NCBI GenBank assembly: GCA_028871195.1
Contig: JAGWNT010000011.1
Location: 1 to 56,501 of the forward strand
DNA length: 56,501 nt
Source: REEB85 sp018971455
GTDB lineage: Bacteria > Pseudomonadota > Alphaproteobacteria > Acetobacterales > Acetobacteraceae
Direction: 5' to 3'
This document shows, piece after piece, positions 23,930 through 32,521 of the stretch. Under the pieces are notes generated by a model. The model did not search any database. It was not told the DNA's origin and worked only from the letters and a program-made list of their open reading frames with translations. A program made the position numbers and the translations under genes. Every line of letters begins with the position of its first letter. Within the stretch, counting starts at the first letter, position 1.

Positions 23930-24762
23930 GCGCTCGCCCGCAGACCGGCGGCCACCGGGGCCTTGCCATCGTGTGCGCCGTCCTGCTGGCGGGGCTGCCG
24001 GCGGCCGGCCGGGCGCAGTCGGTGCTGGGGCGCTCGGCGCCGGGCCAGCCATCCGCGCCGATGCCGAACGTGCTGACGCCGCTCGGCCCGCCGCAATCCG
24101 CCCCGCCCTCGGCGCCGATCCCGCCGGCCACGGCGAGCGCCCCGCCGGCCGGCGTTTCGCTGGACCAGAAGCCAGCGGCCATCGAATCGCAGCCATTGCC
24201 GGTGCTGACCGCCCCGCCCTCGACGGGCCCCGCACAGGACGCGAACGCGCCCACCGTGCCGCCGGCCGCCCCAGCGCCCGGCGGCGCGATTCCGACTGCC
24301 CCCGCGCCTCTCGGCGCGATTCCGACTGCCCCGGTGCCTTCCGGTCCCATCCGTGCGCTGCCGATGCCGGGGGGGGCGGGGCCATCCGCCCCGGCCGCGC
24401 CGCTGGTCTCCCCGGCCCCCGCGGCGCCGGATGCCGCCACGCCTGCGCATGTGCTGTCCGACTGGGTGGCGCGCCAGGGGGTGCGGCTGACCGCGCTGGA
24501 CAAGGTGACGGCGCGCAGCGAGACGCTGCGGGGCACGGTGGGCGGCACGCTCACCTTCCATTCGCTGTCGATCGCCGTGCGCGCCTGCGTCGCCCGGCCG
24601 GCGGACCAGCCGCAGGATTACGCCGCCTATCTCGACATCACCGATGCCACCAAGAGCGCGCCCGGCTTCCATGGCTGGATGCTGGCCGACGAGCCCTCGG
24701 CCGCCATGCTCGAGCACCCGGTCTACGATATCCGCCTGCTCGCCTGCACCGCCGGGCCATGA
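23926..24762 (+). CDS. DUF2155 exported protein with Pro/Ala-rich linker
   Basis: A 278-residue protein. A signal peptide (hydrophobic AIVCAVLLAGLPAAGRA) is followed by a ~130-residue Pro/Ala linker with near-repeats such as GAIPTAPAPLGAIPTAPVP. The C-terminal DUF2155 domain has VRLTALDKVTARSETL, FHSLSIAVRACVARP, DITDATKSAPGFHGWMLADEP and HPVYDIRLLAC. The start is uncertain: TTG 23926 overlaps the preceding stop (TTGA) and gives basic residues before the hydrophobic core, whereas GTG 23971 would give a signal peptide without positive charge. Periplasmic role unknown. It overlaps otsB by 4 bp. Confidence 0.85.
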   Translation: MSARPQTGGHRGLAIVCAVLLAGLPAAGRAQSVLGRSAPGQPSAPMPNVLTPLGPPQSAPPSAPIPPATASAPPAGVSLDQKPAAIESQPLPVLTAPPSTGPAQDANAPTVPPAAPAPGGAIPTAPAPLGAIPTAPVPSGPIRALPMPGGAGPSAPAAPLVSPAPAAPDAATPAHVLSDWVARQGVRLTALDKVTARSETLRGTVGGTLTFHSLSIAVRACVARPADQPQDYAAYLDITDATKSAPGFHGWMLADEPSAAMLEHPVYDIRLLACTAGP

Positions 24763-25466
24763 GCGCGCCGCAGCTACCGGCCGATGCCGCGCTGCTGCTC
24801 GATCTCGATGGCACGCTGCTCGACATCGCGCCGACGCCTGATGCCGTGGTGGTTCCCGCCGGGCTGCTGGATGACCTCGCCACCCTGCGCCGGCGCCTCG
24901 GGGGCGCGCTTGCGGTGATCAGCGGCCGGCCGATCGGGCAGGTCGATGCGCTGCTCGGCGATGCGCCGCGCGCGGTGGCCGGCGAGCACGGCGCGGCAGT
25001 GCGGCATGCCCCCCAGGCGCCGATCTGCCGCGCGAGCCTGCCCGAAATTCCGCATTCCTGGCTCGAGGAGGCCGGGCGGCTGGCGGCCGCGCGGCCGGGC
25101 GTGCTGCTGGAACGCAAGCAGGCGAGCTTCGTGCTGCATTACCGCCTGGCCCCCGCCGAGGGCCCGGCGCTGCTGGCCGCGTTGCAGGCGCTGGCCGGCG
25201 AGGCGGCGGACCGGTTCACGGTGATGTCCGCGCACATGGCCTGGGAGGTCAAGCCGCGCGGCGTCGACAAGGCCCGCGCCGTCGCGGCGCTTATGGGCCG
25301 CGCGCCGTTTGCGGGACGCCGGCCGGTCTATATCGGCGACGACGTCACCGACGAGGACGGCATGCGCGCCGCGCGCGCCCTGGGCGGGCTGGGCTGGCGC
25401 GTGCAGGACGTGTTCACCGATGCCGCGGGCGTACGCGCCTGGCTGTCGCGCCTGGCCGGGCGGTAG
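24759..25466 (+). CDS. otsB: Trehalose-6-phosphate phosphatase
   Basis: A 235-residue HAD-superfamily phosphatase. Motif I LLDLDGTLLDI carries the nucleophile and acid aspartates (D15, D17); motif II is ALAVISGRP; AGEHGAAVRH and the cap region AHMAWEVKPRGVDKARAV are typical OtsB; motif IV is YIGDDVTDEDGM. It converts trehalose-6-phosphate to trehalose in the cytoplasm. No otsA synthase gene is in the window. It overlaps the DUF2155 gene (ATGA), so it belongs to that operon. Confidence 0.92.
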   Translation: MSAPQLPADAALLLDLDGTLLDIAPTPDAVVVPAGLLDDLATLRRRLGGALAVISGRPIGQVDALLGDAPRAVAGEHGAAVRHAPQAPICRASLPEIPHSWLEEAGRLAAARPGVLLERKQASFVLHYRLAPAEGPALLAALQALAGEAADRFTVMSAHMAWEVKPRGVDKARAVAALMGRAPFAGRRPVYIGDDVTDEDGMRAARALGGLGWRVQDVFTDAAGVRAWLSRLAGR

Positions 25467-25468
25467 CG

Positions 25469-26110
25469 TCAGGTCACCGGGCCGGCGCAATGGGCCTTGT
25501 AGGTCGGGCGGGCGAGCAGGCGCTGGTACCAGGCGTGCAGGTGCGGGGCTTCCGGCCGGTTCGGGACGGCCATGTTGAACCAGCGATGGACATGCACGCC
25601 GAAGGCGATGTCGGCGAGGGTGAAATCGGCGCCGGCGAGGAAGGGCCGGCTGGCGAGCCGGCCGTCCAGGATCGCCCAGATCGCGGAGGTCTCGGTGGCG
25701 GCGGCGGCGATGGCGGCGTTGTCGCGCTTCTCGGGGGCGGTGCGCACCAACCCCTGAAAGACGACGGATTGCGGCCGGTTCAACGCCGTCTGCTGGAAAT
25801 CGAGCCACGCATCGACCACGGCGCGGGCGCGCGGGGCGACCGGATAGAGGGACGAGGCCGGGGCATGGGCGTTGCACAGGTAGCGCAGGATGGCGTTGCT
25901 CTCGAACAGCGTGAAGCCGTCCTCCTCCAGGCTGGGCACCACGCCGAGCGGGTTCATGGCCCGGTACTCGGGCGTGGCGGTGCCGCCGAACGGCCCGCCG
26001 ACATCGACGCGCTCATAGGGCAGGCCGATCTCGCCCAGCAGCCAGATCACTTTCATCACGTTGCTGGAATTGTTTCGACCCCACAGTTTGATACCTGCCG
26101 GCTTGGTCAT
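25469..26110 (-). CDS. Glutathione S-transferase family protein
   Basis: A 213-residue two-domain GST. The thioredoxin-fold N-terminus (KLWGRNNSSNVMKVIWLLGEIGLPYE) has the active-site serine region NNSSN; NPLGVVPSLEEDGFTLFESNAILRYL supplies the glutathione-binding cis-Pro and E-S pair. The helical C-terminus contains the N-capping box FTLADIAFG. Likely theta/beta-like. ATG 26110 is chosen since GGAGG lies 9 bases upstream; the ATG at 26119 overlaps that ribosome site. Convergent with otsB, 2 bp apart. Confidence 0.9.
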   Translation of the reverse strand: MTKPAGIKLWGRNNSSNVMKVIWLLGEIGLPYERVDVGGPFGGTATPEYRAMNPLGVVPSLEEDGFTLFESNAILRYLCNAHAPASSLYPVAPRARAVVDAWLDFQQTALNRPQSVVFQGLVRTAPEKRDNAAIAAAATETSAIWAILDGRLASRPFLAGADFTLADIAFGVHVHRWFNMAVPNRPEAPHLHAWYQRLLARPTYKAHCAGPVT

Positions 26111-26190
26111 TCTGCGCATCCTCCGTCTGGCACGACGCTAGCCGGTGGCCTGCCGATCGGCAACTTGCGTCCCGCGCTCCGGCCGGTCAT

Positions 26191-26700
26191 ATGGCTCGCA
26201 TGATGGTTCCTCGTCTCCGGGTGGCCCTTGCGCTGTCCGTCCTGGTGGCCGCCGCGGCACTCGGCACGGCCCTCGCGTCGCAATGGTATGGCGGGCTGGT
26301 GCCCTGCGCGCTGTGCCTGGTCGAGCGCTGGCCGTACCGCATCGCCATCGGCCTCGGCCTGGTCGGGCTGGTGCTGCCGCGGCCGCTGGCGCGGCTGGCG
26401 CTGGCCCTGGTCGGCCTCAGCATGCTCGGCGCGGCCGGGGCTGGGGGGGTGCATGTCGGCGTCGAAAACAAGTGGTGGCCGAGCCCGCTGCCGGAATGCG
26501 CGGCACCGGTCTTTCATGGCGGCACGCTCGCCCAGCGCCTGGCCAGCATGCCGGCGGCGCCCTCGAAATCCTGCGAGGACCCGACTTTTCTGATCCCCCA
26601 TCTGCCGCTGTCCATGGCGGCGATGAACATGCTTCTGGCGCTGGTCTTCGCCGCCGCCATCGCCATCTTTCTGTGGCGCACGCACGGGAGCGAGGCATGA
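26191..26700 (+). CDS. dsbB: Disulfide bond formation protein B
   Basis: A 169-residue inner-membrane protein with four predicted helices (about 9-30, 48-62, 68-88, 140-160). The first periplasmic loop holds the redox pair CALC in VPCALCLVERWPYR; the second loop holds the other cysteines in ECAAP and KSCEDP. DsbB reoxidises DsbA and passes electrons to quinone. It overlaps coq7 by 4 bp (ATGA), pairing a quinone-using enzyme with a quinone-biosynthesis gene. Confidence 0.93.
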   Translation: MARMMVPRLRVALALSVLVAAAALGTALASQWYGGLVPCALCLVERWPYRIAIGLGLVGLVLPRPLARLALALVGLSMLGAAGAGGVHVGVENKWWPSPLPECAAPVFHGGTLAQRLASMPAAPSKSCEDPTFLIPHLPLSMAAMNMLLALVFAAAIAIFLWRTHGSEA

Positions 26701-27248
26701 GCGAGGACCCGGGGATGCGACTGCCCGGCGACCCCACGCCGGCCGCCCTGGTGGCGCGGATGATCCGCGTCGATCATGCCGGGGAATACGGCGCCAAGCG
26801 CATCTATCAGGGCCAGCTCGCCGTGCTCGGCCGCGGCGACAAGGCGGAGACCATTCGCCACATGCAGGACCAGGAGCAGGTGCACCTGGACAGTTTCGCT
26901 GCCCTGATCGCCGCCCGGCGGGTGCGCCCGACCGTGCTGCTGCCGATCTGGCATGTCGCGGGCTTCGTGCTGGGTGCCGCGACCGCCGCGCTGGGCGAAC
27001 GCGCGGCGATGGCCTGCACGGTGGCCGTGGAGGAGGCGATCGACGAGCATTACGCGGGCCAGGTGGCGCAGCTCGGCGAGGACGAGGCGGCGCTGCGCGA
27101 CACCGTGGAGCAGTTCCGCGCCGAGGAACTCGAGCACCGCGACATCGGCCTCGCCCATGGCGCCGAGCAGGCGCCGGGCTACGCGCTGCTCTCGCGCGTC
27201 ATCAAGGCCGGCTGCAAGGTGGCGATCGCGCTGAGCGAGCGGGTGTAG
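26697..27248 (+). CDS. coq7: Demethoxyubiquinone hydroxylase (COQ7)
   Basis: A 183-residue ferritin-like di-iron enzyme. The iron-ligand motifs are visible in order: RVDHAGEYGA, QDQEQVHLDSF, VEEAIDEHY and FRAEELEHRDIG, giving the paired ExxH signatures. It hydroxylates demethoxyubiquinone in ubiquinone synthesis at the inner membrane. The presence of COQ7 instead of UbiF fits alphaproteobacteria. Convergent with pyrE, 4 bp apart. Confidence 0.94.
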   Translation: MSEDPGMRLPGDPTPAALVARMIRVDHAGEYGAKRIYQGQLAVLGRGDKAETIRHMQDQEQVHLDSFAALIAARRVRPTVLLPIWHVAGFVLGAATAALGERAAMACTVAVEEAIDEHYAGQVAQLGEDEAALRDTVEQFRAEELEHRDIGLAHGAEQAPGYALLSRVIKAGCKVAIALSERV

Positions 27249-27252
27249 GCGC

Positions 27253-27978
27253 TCACATCGCCTTCTGCTTGCGCGCGGCGGCCTCCTCGGCGCTCGATAC
27301 GCCGCCATGGGCGGCGGACCAGCTCACCGGATTCTCCAGGAACCTGCGCACTTCGCCGAGCGCCGCGTCGGAGAAATACGGCCGGTCGCGGCAGGCCTCC
27401 AGCACGTCCCACCAGGTGCACAGATGGTGCAGGGTGATGTCCATGCGCTTCAGCGTCTCGAAGCTGCCGGGAAATACGCCGTAGAAGAACACCACGAAGG
27501 CGTGATTGACGAGCGCGCCGGCGTCGCGCAGCGCCTGGGCGAACTGGATCTTCGAGGCGCCGTCGGTGGTCAGATCCTCGACCAGCAGCGTGCGCCGGCC
27601 CTCCGGCACATCGCCCTCGATCAGCGCATTGCGGCCGAAGCCCTTTGGCTTCTTGCGCACATAGGCCATCGGGGCCAGCATGCGATCGGCGATCCAGGCG
27701 GCGAAGGGAATGCCGGCGGTCTCGCCGCCCGCCACCGCCTCGATGGTCTCGAAGCCGACATGCCGGCCGATGAGCTCGACGGCGAGCTCGCAGATCTTGG
27801 CGCGGGCGCGCGGGAAGTAGATGATGCGGCGGCAATCGATGTAGACGGGCGACTTCCAGCCCGACGTGAATGTATAAGGTTCCTCGGGGCGGAAATTGAC
27901 AGCCTTGATCTCCAGCAGGATGCGAGCCGTGGTCAGTGCGGCGTCCCGATCCCAATCGGTCATGTGCAGCTTCTCCAT
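27253..27978 (-). CDS. pyrE: Orotate phosphoribosyltransferase
   Basis: A 241-residue type I phosphoribosyltransferase. FTSGWKSPVYIDCRRII binds orotate and phosphate, AYVRKKPKGFGRNALIEG forms the flexible catalytic loop, and RTLLVEDLTTDGASK is the PRPP-binding motif. It makes OMP from orotate and PRPP in pyrimidine synthesis. The C-terminal ~40 residues (ALGEVRRFLENPVSWSAAHGG...) are an extension over E. coli PyrE, common in alphaproteobacteria. GGGAG precedes ATG 27978. Confidence 0.92.
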   Translation of the reverse strand: MEKLHMTDWDRDAALTTARILLEIKAVNFRPEEPYTFTSGWKSPVYIDCRRIIYFPRARAKICELAVELIGRHVGFETIEAVAGGETAGIPFAAWIADRMLAPMAYVRKKPKGFGRNALIEGDVPEGRRTLLVEDLTTDGASKIQFAQALRDAGALVNHAFVVFFYGVFPGSFETLKRMDITLHHLCTWWDVLEACRDRPYFSDAALGEVRRFLENPVSWSAAHGGVSSAEEAAARKQKAM

Positions 27979-28053
27979 GGCGGCGCTCCCGGTCTGTCAT
28001 GCGTTCGGTCTGAGCGCGCTTCCTAGCCGCCCCGCCGCCATGCGTCCATCGCC

Positions 28054-29109
28054 GTGACGGAGGCCCGGCACAGCGCCCAGCGCGCGGCGGGCACCGCGCG
28101 GCTGCCGCGGGAGCGCGTCTGGGTTCTCGACGACCCGCGCGCCGGCACGTCGGCGCAGACGGTGGGCATCGCCGAGCGGCTCGGCGTCCCGTTCCGGCGG
28201 ATGCGCCTGTCGTTCAACTGGATGGCGCATATCGCGGGGCTGGCGCGGCAGGGCTCGCTGCTCGGCCTGCCGGTTCCGCTGCGCCGGACGATCGGCGCCG
28301 AGCTGCCGGAGCAGGAGCCGCCCGGCATCGCCGCCGATGGGCCGCGGCTGGTGATTTCGGCCGGGCGCCGGTCCGCCGCAGTGGCGCTCTGGCTGAAGGC
28401 GCGGTTCGGGTGCCGCATCGTGCACTGCATGAGCCCGGGCCTCGGCGGCCTGCTGCGCACCGACATATTCGACCTGCTGGTGATCCCGGCGCATGACAAT
28501 CCGCCGGCCGCGCCGAACGTCATGCCGGTGCTGGGCGCGCCGCATCGCGTCTCGCCGACCCTGCTCGCCCGGGCGCGCGTGGCTTGGCAGGAGCGGCTGG
28601 GCCACCTGCCGCATCCCCGCATCGCGCTGCTGGTCGGCGGGCCGGTGCGCGGCGCTGATCTCGCACCGGCGCTGGCGCACCGGCTGGGGCGGCATGTCGC
28701 GCGGCTGGCCGCCGCCCATGGCGGCTCCGTGCTGGCCACCACCAGCCGGCGCACCGGTGCCGAGGCCACCGAGGCACTGGCCGCGGCACTCGGCAACTGC
28801 ATGCACCTGCTCTATCGCTGGGGCGAGCCCGGGGTGAACCCGTATTACGGCTATCTGGCCTCGGCCGATGTCATCATCGTCACCGCCGATTCGGTCTCCA
28901 TGCTGAGCGAGGCCTGCGCCACCGAGGCGGCGGTCCATGTCGCCCTGCCGGAGCTTGCCGGGCGGCGCCACCGGCGGCTGCTCGCCAGCCTCTACGAGGC
29001 CGGCCAGGCGCGTCCCCTGGGCCGCGAGCTGGCCAGCTGGCCGCGCACGCCGCTCGACGAGGCAGGACGCGTCGCCACCGAGATCCTCCTGCGCTTCAAG
29101 CTGGATTGA
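28054..29109 (+). CDS. ELM1/GtrOC1-family protein (mitochondrial fission ELM1-like)
   Basis: A 351-residue protein of the Mito_fiss_Elm1 family (formerly DUF1022). Typical segments are VWVLDDPRAGTSAQTVGIAERL, LVISAGRRSAAVALWLK, HCMSPG, DLLVIPAHDNP, RIALLVGGP, and YYGYLASADVIIVTADSVSMLSEAC. The plant member acts in mitochondrial fission, while bacterial members look GT-B-like and are uncharacterised. GTG 28054 is the assumed start. It overlaps the next reading frame region but ends 47 bp before the dehydrogenase ATG. Confidence 0.85.
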   Translation: MTEARHSAQRAAGTARLPRERVWVLDDPRAGTSAQTVGIAERLGVPFRRMRLSFNWMAHIAGLARQGSLLGLPVPLRRTIGAELPEQEPPGIAADGPRLVISAGRRSAAVALWLKARFGCRIVHCMSPGLGGLLRTDIFDLLVIPAHDNPPAAPNVMPVLGAPHRVSPTLLARARVAWQERLGHLPHPRIALLVGGPVRGADLAPALAHRLGRHVARLAAAHGGSVLATTSRRTGAEATEALAAALGNCMHLLYRWGEPGVNPYYGYLASADVIIVTADSVSMLSEACATEAAVHVALPELAGRRHRRLLASLYEAGQARPLGRELASWPRTPLDEAGRVATEILLRFKLD

Positions 29110-29156
29110 CGGGCGCGACACGGGCCAGTTCTATCGTTCCCACAGGAGGACGCAGC

Positions 29157-30242
29157 ATGCGCAAGACCTATCGGATCGCGGTGATTCCGGGCGACGGCAT
29201 CGGCCAGGAGACCACGCCGGAAGGATTGCGCGTGCTCGACGCCGCGGCGCGTCGCTTCGGCTTCGACCTCAAGCTCGATCACTACGACTGGTCCTGCGAG
29301 ACCTACAAGAAGACCGGGGCGATGATGCCGCCCGACGGGATCGACCAGGTGCGCGAGGCGGACTCGATCTTCCTCGGCGCGGTGGGCTGGCCCGGCGTGC
29401 CGGACCACATCTCGCTGTGGGGGCTGCTGATCCCGTTCCGTCGGCAGTTCGACCAGTACGTGAACCTGCGGCCCTGCCGGCTGATGCCGGGTGCTGTGAC
29501 GCCGCTGGCGGGGCGCACCGAGAAGGACATCGACTTCTACGTGGTGCGCGAGAACACCGAGGGCGAGTACTCGTCGTCGGGCGGGCGGCATTTCGAGGGC
29601 ACCGAGCGCGAGTTCGTCAGCCAGCTGACGGTGATGACGCGCACCGGCATCGACCGGGTGCTGAAATACGCCTTCGAGCTGGCGATGACGCGGCCGCGGC
29701 GGAAGGTGACCTCGGCCACCAAGTCGAACGGCATCACCTTCACCATGCCGTACTGGGACGAGCGGTTCGCGCTGATGGCGAAGAGCTATCCGGAGGTGAA
29801 GACCGACCAGTACCACATCGACATCCTCTGCGCCCATTTCGTGCAGCATCCGGACTGGTTCGACGTGGTGGTGGGCTCCAACCTGTTCGGCGACATCCTC
29901 TCCGACCTCGGGCCGGCGGTGGCGGGCTCGATCGGCATCGCGCCCTCGGCCAACATCAACCCCGAGCGCAAGCACCCCTCGATGTTCGAGCCGGTGCACG
30001 GCTCGGCGCCGGACATCGCCGGGCGGTTCATCTGCAACCCGATCGGACAGATCTGGTCGGGGGCGATGATGCTGGAGCATCTCGGCGAGGTCGCGGCGGG
30101 GCGGGCCATCGTGGCGGCGATCGAGACGCTGCTGCGCGAGGGCGGGCCGCGGACGCGGGACATGGGCGGCCAGGCGGCGACGCAGGATGTCGGCCGGGCG
30201 CTCGCCGAGATCGTCGCCGGGGCGCCGGTGGCGGGCGGGTGA
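29157..30242 (+). CDS. Tartrate/D-malate dehydrogenase-type decarboxylating dehydrogenase
   Basis: A 361-residue member of the isocitrate/isopropylmalate dehydrogenase family. It starts YRIAVIPGDGIGQETTPEG; the substrate-binding arginines are in FRRQFDQYVNLRPCRLM and VVRENTEGEYSS; DILCAHFVQHPDWFDVVVGSNLFGDILSDL carries the metal-binding aspartates and GSIGIAPSANIN the nucleotide loop. The LWGLLIPFRR segment favours tartrate dehydrogenase/D-malate dehydrogenase over LeuB. It uses NAD with a divalent metal in the cytoplasm. AGGAGGA places the start at ATG 29157. Confidence 0.88.
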   Translation: MRKTYRIAVIPGDGIGQETTPEGLRVLDAAARRFGFDLKLDHYDWSCETYKKTGAMMPPDGIDQVREADSIFLGAVGWPGVPDHISLWGLLIPFRRQFDQYVNLRPCRLMPGAVTPLAGRTEKDIDFYVVRENTEGEYSSSGGRHFEGTEREFVSQLTVMTRTGIDRVLKYAFELAMTRPRRKVTSATKSNGITFTMPYWDERFALMAKSYPEVKTDQYHIDILCAHFVQHPDWFDVVVGSNLFGDILSDLGPAVAGSIGIAPSANINPERKHPSMFEPVHGSAPDIAGRFICNPIGQIWSGAMMLEHLGEVAAGRAIVAAIETLLREGGPRTRDMGGQAATQDVGRALAEIVAGAPVAGG

Positions 30243-30302
30243 TTGCGGGCGCGCCATGCCGCCCCTACATTGACCCTCGGACAGTCGGAGCCTGAGCGCA
30301 CC

Positions 30303-30542
30303 ATGAACCGTGACGAGAGCCAGATCGCCCGCCGCTGCGAGCGCGCCGTCGTCACCGCGTACCGGGAGCTGCGGGCGCACGGCAATGGCGACCTCGATGC
30401 CTTCCAGGCCTGCACCACGCTCTATCGCATCCATCACCCGGAATCCTCGGTCAACGAGGCGCGCCGGCTGGTCTCGGAGTGGATCGACCACCATGTGGTG
30501 CGCGCCGATCTGGGGCCGACCGCGGGCTGCGCCTGCGGCTGA
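30303..30542 (+). CDS. Conserved small hypothetical protein
   Basis: A 79-residue soluble protein (SQIARRCERAVVTAYRELRA, DAFQACTTLYRIHHPE, NEARRLVSEWIDHHVV) ending in a Cys-rich tip GCACG. It looks all-helical and lacks any known motif I can name. The first Met of a sensible N-terminus is ATG 30303; upstream codons are atypical. It sits 60 bp after the dehydrogenase gene in the same direction. Function unknown. Confidence 0.75.
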   Translation: MNRDESQIARRCERAVVTAYRELRAHGNGDLDAFQACTTLYRIHHPESSVNEARRLVSEWIDHHVVRADLGPTAGCACG

Positions 30543-30604
30543 GGCCGCGTCGGAGCCGGCGCAGGGCACCGGTTGCACCCGCCGCCACCGACTGCGCCCG
30601 ATGA

Positions 30605-30645
30605 CGGATGGCGGGTGGACGGATGGCGGGTGGACGGATGGCGGG
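30605..30645 (+). repeat. 15-bp tandem repeat (2.7 copies)
   Basis: CGGATGGCGGGTGGA is repeated at 30605-30619 and 30620-30634, with an 11-bp partial copy to 30645. It lies directly before the aminotransferase start and is in frame with it, where it would encode DGWRV repeats if translation began upstream. Confidence 0.9.
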
Positions 30646-30665
30646 CCGGCGTGGGATCGTGGGGC

Positions 30666-31826
30666 ATGCCCCCGGTCTCCGCGCGTCTCCTCGCCACCGC
30701 CGCCCCGCCCATTCCCGCCGCCCGCCAATGGGCCGCGCGCTACAGCGGGCAGGCCGGCCCTGAAATCGACCTGACCCAGGCCGTTCCCGGCTACCCGCCG
30801 CATCCGGTGCTGCTGGAGCGGCTGGCCGAGGCCGCCGGCACGCGGGCGGCGGCTGGCTACGGCGCGATCGAGGGCGACCTCGCGCTGCGCGAGGCGCTGG
30901 CGGGCGATCTCTCGGCCCGCTACGGCGCCGCCATCAGGCCCGAGGATGTCGCCATCACCGCCGGCTGCAACCTCGCCTTCGTCATGGCGGTCACCGCGGC
31001 GGCCGCGCCGGGCGAGGCGGTGATGCTGCCGGCGCCGTGGTATTTCAACCACCACATGGCGCTGACCATGCACGGCATCGAGACCGTGGCGCTGCCCTGC
31101 GAGGCCGGGGACGGCTTCCTGCCCGACCCCGAGCGCGCCGCCGCCCTGCTGCATCCGGGCGTGCGCGCGCTGGTGCTGATCAGTCCGAACAACCCGACCG
31201 GCGCGGTCTATCCGCCGGCGCTGATCGCCCGCTTCGCCGCCCTCTGCCGCGCGCGCGGTATCTGGCTCATCCTCGACGAGACCTATCGCGACTTCCTGGT
31301 CGATCCCGCTCCGCCGCACGCGCTGTTCACCGACCCGGACTGGCGGGACGGCGTGGTGCAGCTCTATTCCTTCTCGAAATCCTACTGCATCCCGGGCCAT
31401 CGCGTCGGCGCCATCGCGGCCGGCGGCCGGTTCCGCGCGGAATTGCTGAAGGTGCTCGACACGCTGCAGATCTGCCCGCCGCGCGCCGCCCAATCGGCGC
31501 TGGCCTGGGCGGTGGAGGGGCTGCGCGAATGGCGCGAGGCCAATCGCGCCCTGATGGCCGGCCGGGCCGCGGCCTTCCGCGCCGCCATCGCGCAGGCGCC
31601 GGCCTGGCGGCTCGACGCGCTGGGGGCCTATTTCGCCTATCTGCGCCTGCCCGAGGGCGCGCCCGACGCACTGCACACCGCCGAGGAGCTTGCCGCGCTG
31701 CACGGCCTGGCCACCTTGCCCGGCGCGTTCTTCGGCCCCGGCCAGGCACGCCATCTGCGGCTGGCCTTCGCCAATGTCGATCTGCCGGCGATCGCCGCGG
31801 TGCCGGGGCGGCTGGCGCGGCTGTAG
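30666..31826 (+). CDS. PLP-dependent class I/II aminotransferase
   Basis: A 386-residue fold-type I aminotransferase. Visible motifs are GYGAIEGDLALREAL, AITAGCNLAFVMAV, PWYFNHHMAL, ISPNNPTGAVYP (carboxylate-binding Asn), WLILDETYRDFLVD (PLP-binding Asp/Tyr) and YSFSKSYCIPGHRVG with the Schiff-base lysine; the C-terminal LRLAFANVD supplies the substrate-carboxylate arginine. Substrate not predictable. ATG 30666 starts the conserved part; a longer frame from about 30573 would prepend the repeated DGWRV peptide. It is convergent with the TetR gene, 1 bp apart. Confidence 0.88.
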   Translation: MPPVSARLLATAAPPIPAARQWAARYSGQAGPEIDLTQAVPGYPPHPVLLERLAEAAGTRAAAGYGAIEGDLALREALAGDLSARYGAAIRPEDVAITAGCNLAFVMAVTAAAAPGEAVMLPAPWYFNHHMALTMHGIETVALPCEAGDGFLPDPERAAALLHPGVRALVLISPNNPTGAVYPPALIARFAALCRARGIWLILDETYRDFLVDPAPPHALFTDPDWRDGVVQLYSFSKSYCIPGHRVGAIAAGGRFRAELLKVLDTLQICPPRAAQSALAWAVEGLREWREANRALMAGRAAAFRAAIAQAPAWRLDALGAYFAYLRLPEGAPDALHTAEELAALHGLATLPGAFFGPGQARHLRLAFANVDLPAIAAVPGRLARL

Positions 31827-31827
31827 G

Positions 31828-32454
31828 TTACGCCGCGAAGGCGCGCAGGAAGGTCTGCACCGCGGCGGCGACGGTGGCGTCGATCTCGGCCTCGGCGGGG
31901 GCGGGTGCGATGGCCAGCGAGGCGCGCAGGAACAATCCGGCGCGGATCAGCGCCATGAAATGCTCCGCCGCCACCGCCGGGTCCGGCGTGGCGAGGCGGC
32001 CGGCGGCGCTCTGCTGGGCCATCCAAGCGGCCAGCCGGTCCCGGAAGGCGAGCGGGCCGGCGCGCAGGAACGCCTCGCCCAGCTCCGGGCAGCGCGCGGC
32101 CTCGGCGACGGCGACGCGATAGATGGCCAGCGTGCGCGGTTGCAGCAGGAAGCGCAGGCCGCGCCCGCCGATCTCGCGCAGGGCGGCGCCGATATCGGCG
32201 GTGTCGGTGGGGAAGGCGGCGTCGTCGGCCGAGTTGCGCTGGCAGGCATCGGCCACGATGGTGGCGAACAGCGCGTCCTTGGAGGCGAAATGGGCGTAGA
32301 GCGTGGCCTTGGAGACATCCGCCGCGCGCGCCACCGCGTCCATGCTGACGGCGGCGTAGCCATGGGCCATGAACAGCCCTGCGCCGGCCTCCAGCATGCG
32401 CTGGCGCCGGGGCGAGGACTCGGCTGCGCCGCCCATCGTCATCGAGGCACTCAT
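31828..32454 (-). CDS. TetR/AcrR-family repressor
   Basis: A 208-residue regulator. The N-terminal helix-turn-helix reads RRQRMLEAGAGLFMAHGYAAVSMDAVARAADVSKATLYAHFASKDALF; the C-terminal ligand domain (RFLLQPRTLAIYRVAVAEAARCPELG) resembles AefR-type TetR_C domains. It is divergent from the EmrAB-type pump across 154 bp holding a large palindrome, so it most likely represses the pump and itself until a toxic ligand binds. Confidence 0.92.
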   Translation of the reverse strand: MSASMTMGGAAESSPRRQRMLEAGAGLFMAHGYAAVSMDAVARAADVSKATLYAHFASKDALFATIVADACQRNSADDAAFPTDTADIGAALREIGGRGLRFLLQPRTLAIYRVAVAEAARCPELGEAFLRAGPLAFRDRLAAWMAQQSAAGRLATPDPAVAAEHFMALIRAGLFLRASLAIAPAPAEAEIDATVAAAVQTFLRAFAA

Positions 32455-32483
32455 CGTTCTTAACTGTCTCGCAAGGTTGCGTG

Positions 32484-32489
32484 TGTCAA
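32484..32489 (-). promoter_or_regulatory. Candidate -35 of the tetR promoter
   Basis: TTGACA on the minus strand is a perfect -35 hexamer facing the tetR gene. The -10 is unclear (CAGTTA/AGTTAA at about 32460-32466). The operator lies a few bases upstream, compatible with autoregulation. Confidence 0.4.
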
Positions 32490-32492
32490 GGT

Positions 32493-32518
32493 AAAACTGA
32501 ACTGAACAGTCTAGTTTT
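32493..32518. promoter_or_regulatory. TetR-type operator palindrome
   Basis: The arms AAAACT-NN-ACTG and CAGT-NN-AGTTTT form a 26-bp palindrome with a 2-bp centre at 32505-32506. Twenty of 26 positions are symmetric, extending one pair further at 32492/32519. It lies between both divergent promoters, as expected for the adjacent TetR repressor. Confidence 0.8.
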
Positions 32519-32521
32519 AGC

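Noticed and set aside
18652..30645. CRISPR array from the short repeats at 18652, 12315 and 30605
   Set aside because: Units are 10-15 bp, directly adjacent without spacers, with fewer than three full copies, and no cas genes are present.
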